From NCBI GenBank assembly GCA_902728285.1, contig CACVBU010000743.1, positions 839,068 through 903,067 of the forward strand: DNA of 64,000 nucleotides, given 5' to 3'. Origin of the DNA: Clytia hemisphaerica (taxonomy: Eukaryota > Cnidaria > Hydrozoa > Leptothecata > Clytiidae). Positions 61,847-64,000 of the stretch are shown here, in pieces. The notes under the pieces were generated by a model. It searched no databases. It worked only from the letters and a program-made list of their open reading frames with translations, and was not told where the DNA came from. How positions within the stretch are numbered: position 1 is the stretch's first letter; each line of letters begins with the position of its first letter. Both the position numbers and the translations under genes were made by a program.

Positions 61847-62492
61847 GTAAATTGTTTGAGGTTGAAATTTTCAGTAGAGAAAAAATCCAAATATTTGTCA
61901 ACTATGCTTCTTTTGCTGAATCCAATCAAAGTTGCGTGACTAACCGATGGAGTAATCAACTTTCCCAACAAAGTAATTGGATCAAAATGAAAATGGAGTA
62001 AGTAATTTACTTTTGCCAGGGATTTTTTTTGGATTGTGTCTGCAAGTTTTTAATAATTTTTGAAAACAAACCGAAGCTTTTCTATTGGTTTGAAATCAAT
62101 ATGGAATTAATGTCAACAATTTGACCAGGTAACCTTTTTATTTTGAATGGTGATTACTTAATTTTTTAACATACTCTTGTTTAAATTCATGGCGATGATG
62201 AAAATGTTATTTGAATTTCTATGATAACATCAACAGTCCCACTGAGCCATAAATTATTTTGACATTTGATAGAGTTTTACACAAATAAATTCTTTTTATT
62301 AAAATGAGGAGGAAGTCTAAGTCCCAACTTTGGAGGATAAAGAGGGACCTAGAAGGATGTCATTATTATAGATTCCATAGACTTGACACTGGTTGTATAT
62401 TTGGCTCATTTTCTTTCAGAATCAAAGTTTATGAAGTCAACTGCAAAATATTGCATGATCCTAATTCAAAGTTCTTACATGTACTTTTCTAA
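61847..62492 (+). CDS. Two candidate exons of an unidentified gene
   Basis: Exon 61847-61995 is bounded by CCTTTTTTTCCTAAAG and a consensus donor GTAAGT. It encodes KLFEVEIFSREKIQIFVNYA then SFAESNQSCVTNRWSNQLSQ. It ends in phase 2, which fits an exon from 62420 (after TTTTCTTTCAG) encoding IKVYEVNCKILHDPNSKFLH and stopping at 62490-62492. Phase agreement and good splice sites support a gene, but the 5' part is not identified and no family is recognised. It might belong with the ORF at 60565. Confidence 0.3.
62157..62250 (+). repeat. Direct repeat, copy 1
   Basis: Contains ATTCATGGC(G/A)ATGATGA and a perfect GATAACATCAACAGTCCCAC (continuing TGAGCCAT) shared with 63180-63252. Confidence 0.6.
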
Positions 62493-63376
62493 CGACAACT
62501 AACAATAAGGTAATCTATCTTTGAATTTGACTTTCTGTTTTCCTTTTGACTTGTTAAGCATACACTGATGATAAATTCTCAGCTCACTTTGAGTTCACAT
62601 GAAAAGACAATTTTATACATTGCTGAGTATGCTATGATTGTATTATCAGGTGTTGGCTGTCCTGGTGTTCAAATGCCAGGATATTATCTTGCGTTATCAA
62701 TAGTGTGAATAAAGCCTGGGAAGAGCAGGGACGAGGTTGAGTAAGGTCAATTTAGTTACGAGAGAATATTTCCTTGTAAAATTATTAACAGTAGTCCCCG
62801 AAAAAGCCAATCACGCTTCTAAGGGTATATAGTGGAAATCATTTTAGCAATGTGATTTTGCAAGGGTGGTTTACCAGTACTCCTAAGTGTTGAAGTTCTT
62901 TCTTTAATGAATTTAACATTGATTTTTAAAATTTTTAAGATAAAGTAGTGAAATCTCTCTCTGAAACACCTTCTGTTGCAATATAGTTTTGGTTTTCAAA
63001 CATGATTTTGTGACTGTGTTTTGAGAGGAAATAGAATCCAAGTTAATCTCAACCTTCATACATTATATGAATGGTTGCTTCATGCCTTGTAGACATTACA
63101 CTCCAAAGCTAAGCTTTGGTTGACTCACTTAATTAGGTGCTCATGTTTTTCCTAGTTAATTTTGAAGTGAGATGGTCTAATTTTAATATTCATGGCAATG
63201 ATGACATTTCGTTTTGAATTACATGATAACATCAACAGTCCCACTGAGCCATGCATTCGGAATTGTTTTCTCTTGATTGTTTGCCTTGCCCTCCTCTAGT
63301 GTTATTGACATTTCAGAAAGAGAAAACACAGAAAAATGTGAACTGATTCTGCAGCGTTTTGTGATTATAAAATCTT
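62493..63376. other. Intergenic with diverged repeat pieces
   Basis: It holds a right-end fragment of the CAACCTCGT-ended family (62690-62738) and the second copy of the direct repeat (63180-63252). The ORF at 63277-63540 runs into the terminal repeat and is not supported. Confidence 0.4.
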
Positions 63377-64000
63377 TTTGGACCTACCTCCGGGTACCCC
63401 GGTGGAGGTCCTATAAATTAACCTGTGTTTGTCCGTTTGTTCGTCTGTTACCAGCTTTTCTCGAGATTGGCTCATTAGTTTTTTCTGATTTTTGGCACAA
63501 AGATGCAAAATGGCAATGGGCAAAATTTGACGGAGCCTGATTTTCGAGAAAATTTTTTTTAAATATGCCGGAAAAACTGTTTTTTTTGACATTTTTGAGA
63601 TTTTTATCATTAGTTTTTTCAGATTTTTTGCTCAAAGATGCGTATTAACAATACCCAAAACATGGCAGAGTCCGATTTTTGAGAAAAAAATTTTTCTGGC
63701 CGAAAATGCTGGAAATCGCTGTTTTTCTAAATTTTCGACTTTTTCCTTATAATTGTTTATTTTTTCATTCAAAAACATTATTAGTAGCAATGCCCACCAT
63801 CAAGCATGTTTCAATTTTCAATAAAATTGATTTTGAAGCCGGAACTATTTAAAAATCGCCGGAACAACCTATTTTTGCCGGAAAGACAGTATTTCTTGAA
63901 TTTCTCAAGCTGTACTTTATATTTTTATGAAATTTTGCACACTGATGCAAAATGGCAATACCGAAAATGTGACGGAGCCCATTTTTTTCTCGGCCGAAAA
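63377..64000 (+). repeat. Tandemly structured element with a GGACC/GGTCC hairpin head (continues past window)
   Basis: It opens with TTTTTGGACCTACCTCCGGG, then TACCCCGGTGGAGGTCC, a self-complementary head. Degenerate units of ~120-170 bp follow, each with 'GC.(A)AAGATGC', 'ATGGCAATA.C.AAAA' and 'CGGAGCC.(T)TTTT' style words, seen at ~63500, ~63630, ~63790 and ~63940. Confidence 0.7.

Noticed and set aside
63277-63540. Candidate exon after CCTCTAG at ~63298
   Set aside because: The frame runs straight into the terminal tandem repeat and lacks a convincing donor.

Overview
The window is AT-rich nuclear DNA from a metazoan, most likely a marine invertebrate. Genes are split by canonical GT-AG introns (15 in one gene), gene density is low, and more than half of the window is made of short, nested, non-autonomous DNA transposons and inverted repeats. 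The recognisable proteins are a perforin-2/MPEG1, an m-AAA protease, an intronless class A GPCR and two RRM proteins. These place it in animals but do not fix the phylum. A cnidarian, sponge or other non-vertebrate animal would fit; this is inference. One assembly gap of 294 N lies at 5808-6101.

Layout. 1-1.8 kb: last three exons of an MPEG1/perforin-2-like gene (+). 2-14 kb: gene-poor and repeat-dominated, with foldback elements, a pair of ~1.05-1.09 kb inverted segments bounded by TTAA (6146-7236 and 11163-12209), and between them nested transposons and a 184-bp tandem satellite. 14.1-22.5 kb: a complete 16-exon AFG3L2-type mitochondrial m-AAA protease gene (+). Its predicted exons sum to 2,208 nt (735 codons plus stop) and stay in frame throughout. 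22.6-30.8 kb: duplicated and nested transposons, including an 8-bp-TSD element with an empty sister site and a 1.6-kb element with a 9-bp TSD. 30.8-32.0 kb: an intronless 402-aa GPCR (-). 32-56 kb: about 24 kb of transposons with a single intact ORF, a Penelope-type GIY-YIG endonuclease domain (51139-51582, -) inside a CAGGGG-ended element. 56.5-59.2 kb: two tandem RRM proteins (+), paralogous over the RRM and a conserved C-terminal motif; the second carries an apparent one-base frameshift. 60.5-62.5 kb: unidentified coding-like ORFs, one pair broken by an in-frame TAA. The window ends inside another tandemly structured repeat (63377 onward).

The genes are unrelated in function: innate immune pore former, mitochondrial protein quality control, cell-surface receptor, RNA binding. 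Nothing suggests they work together. The most distinctive content is the mobile fraction. Several transposon families can be delimited to the base from target-site duplications (9-bp Mutator-like, 8-bp hAT-like, 7-bp, TTAA, and TA). In two cases a paralogous empty site lies in the same window. Several elements share one design: inverted termini that carry short tandem arrays. In one case the array is six perfect AGGTCA nuclear-receptor half-sites at each end; in others it is paired TGACGTCA palindromes.
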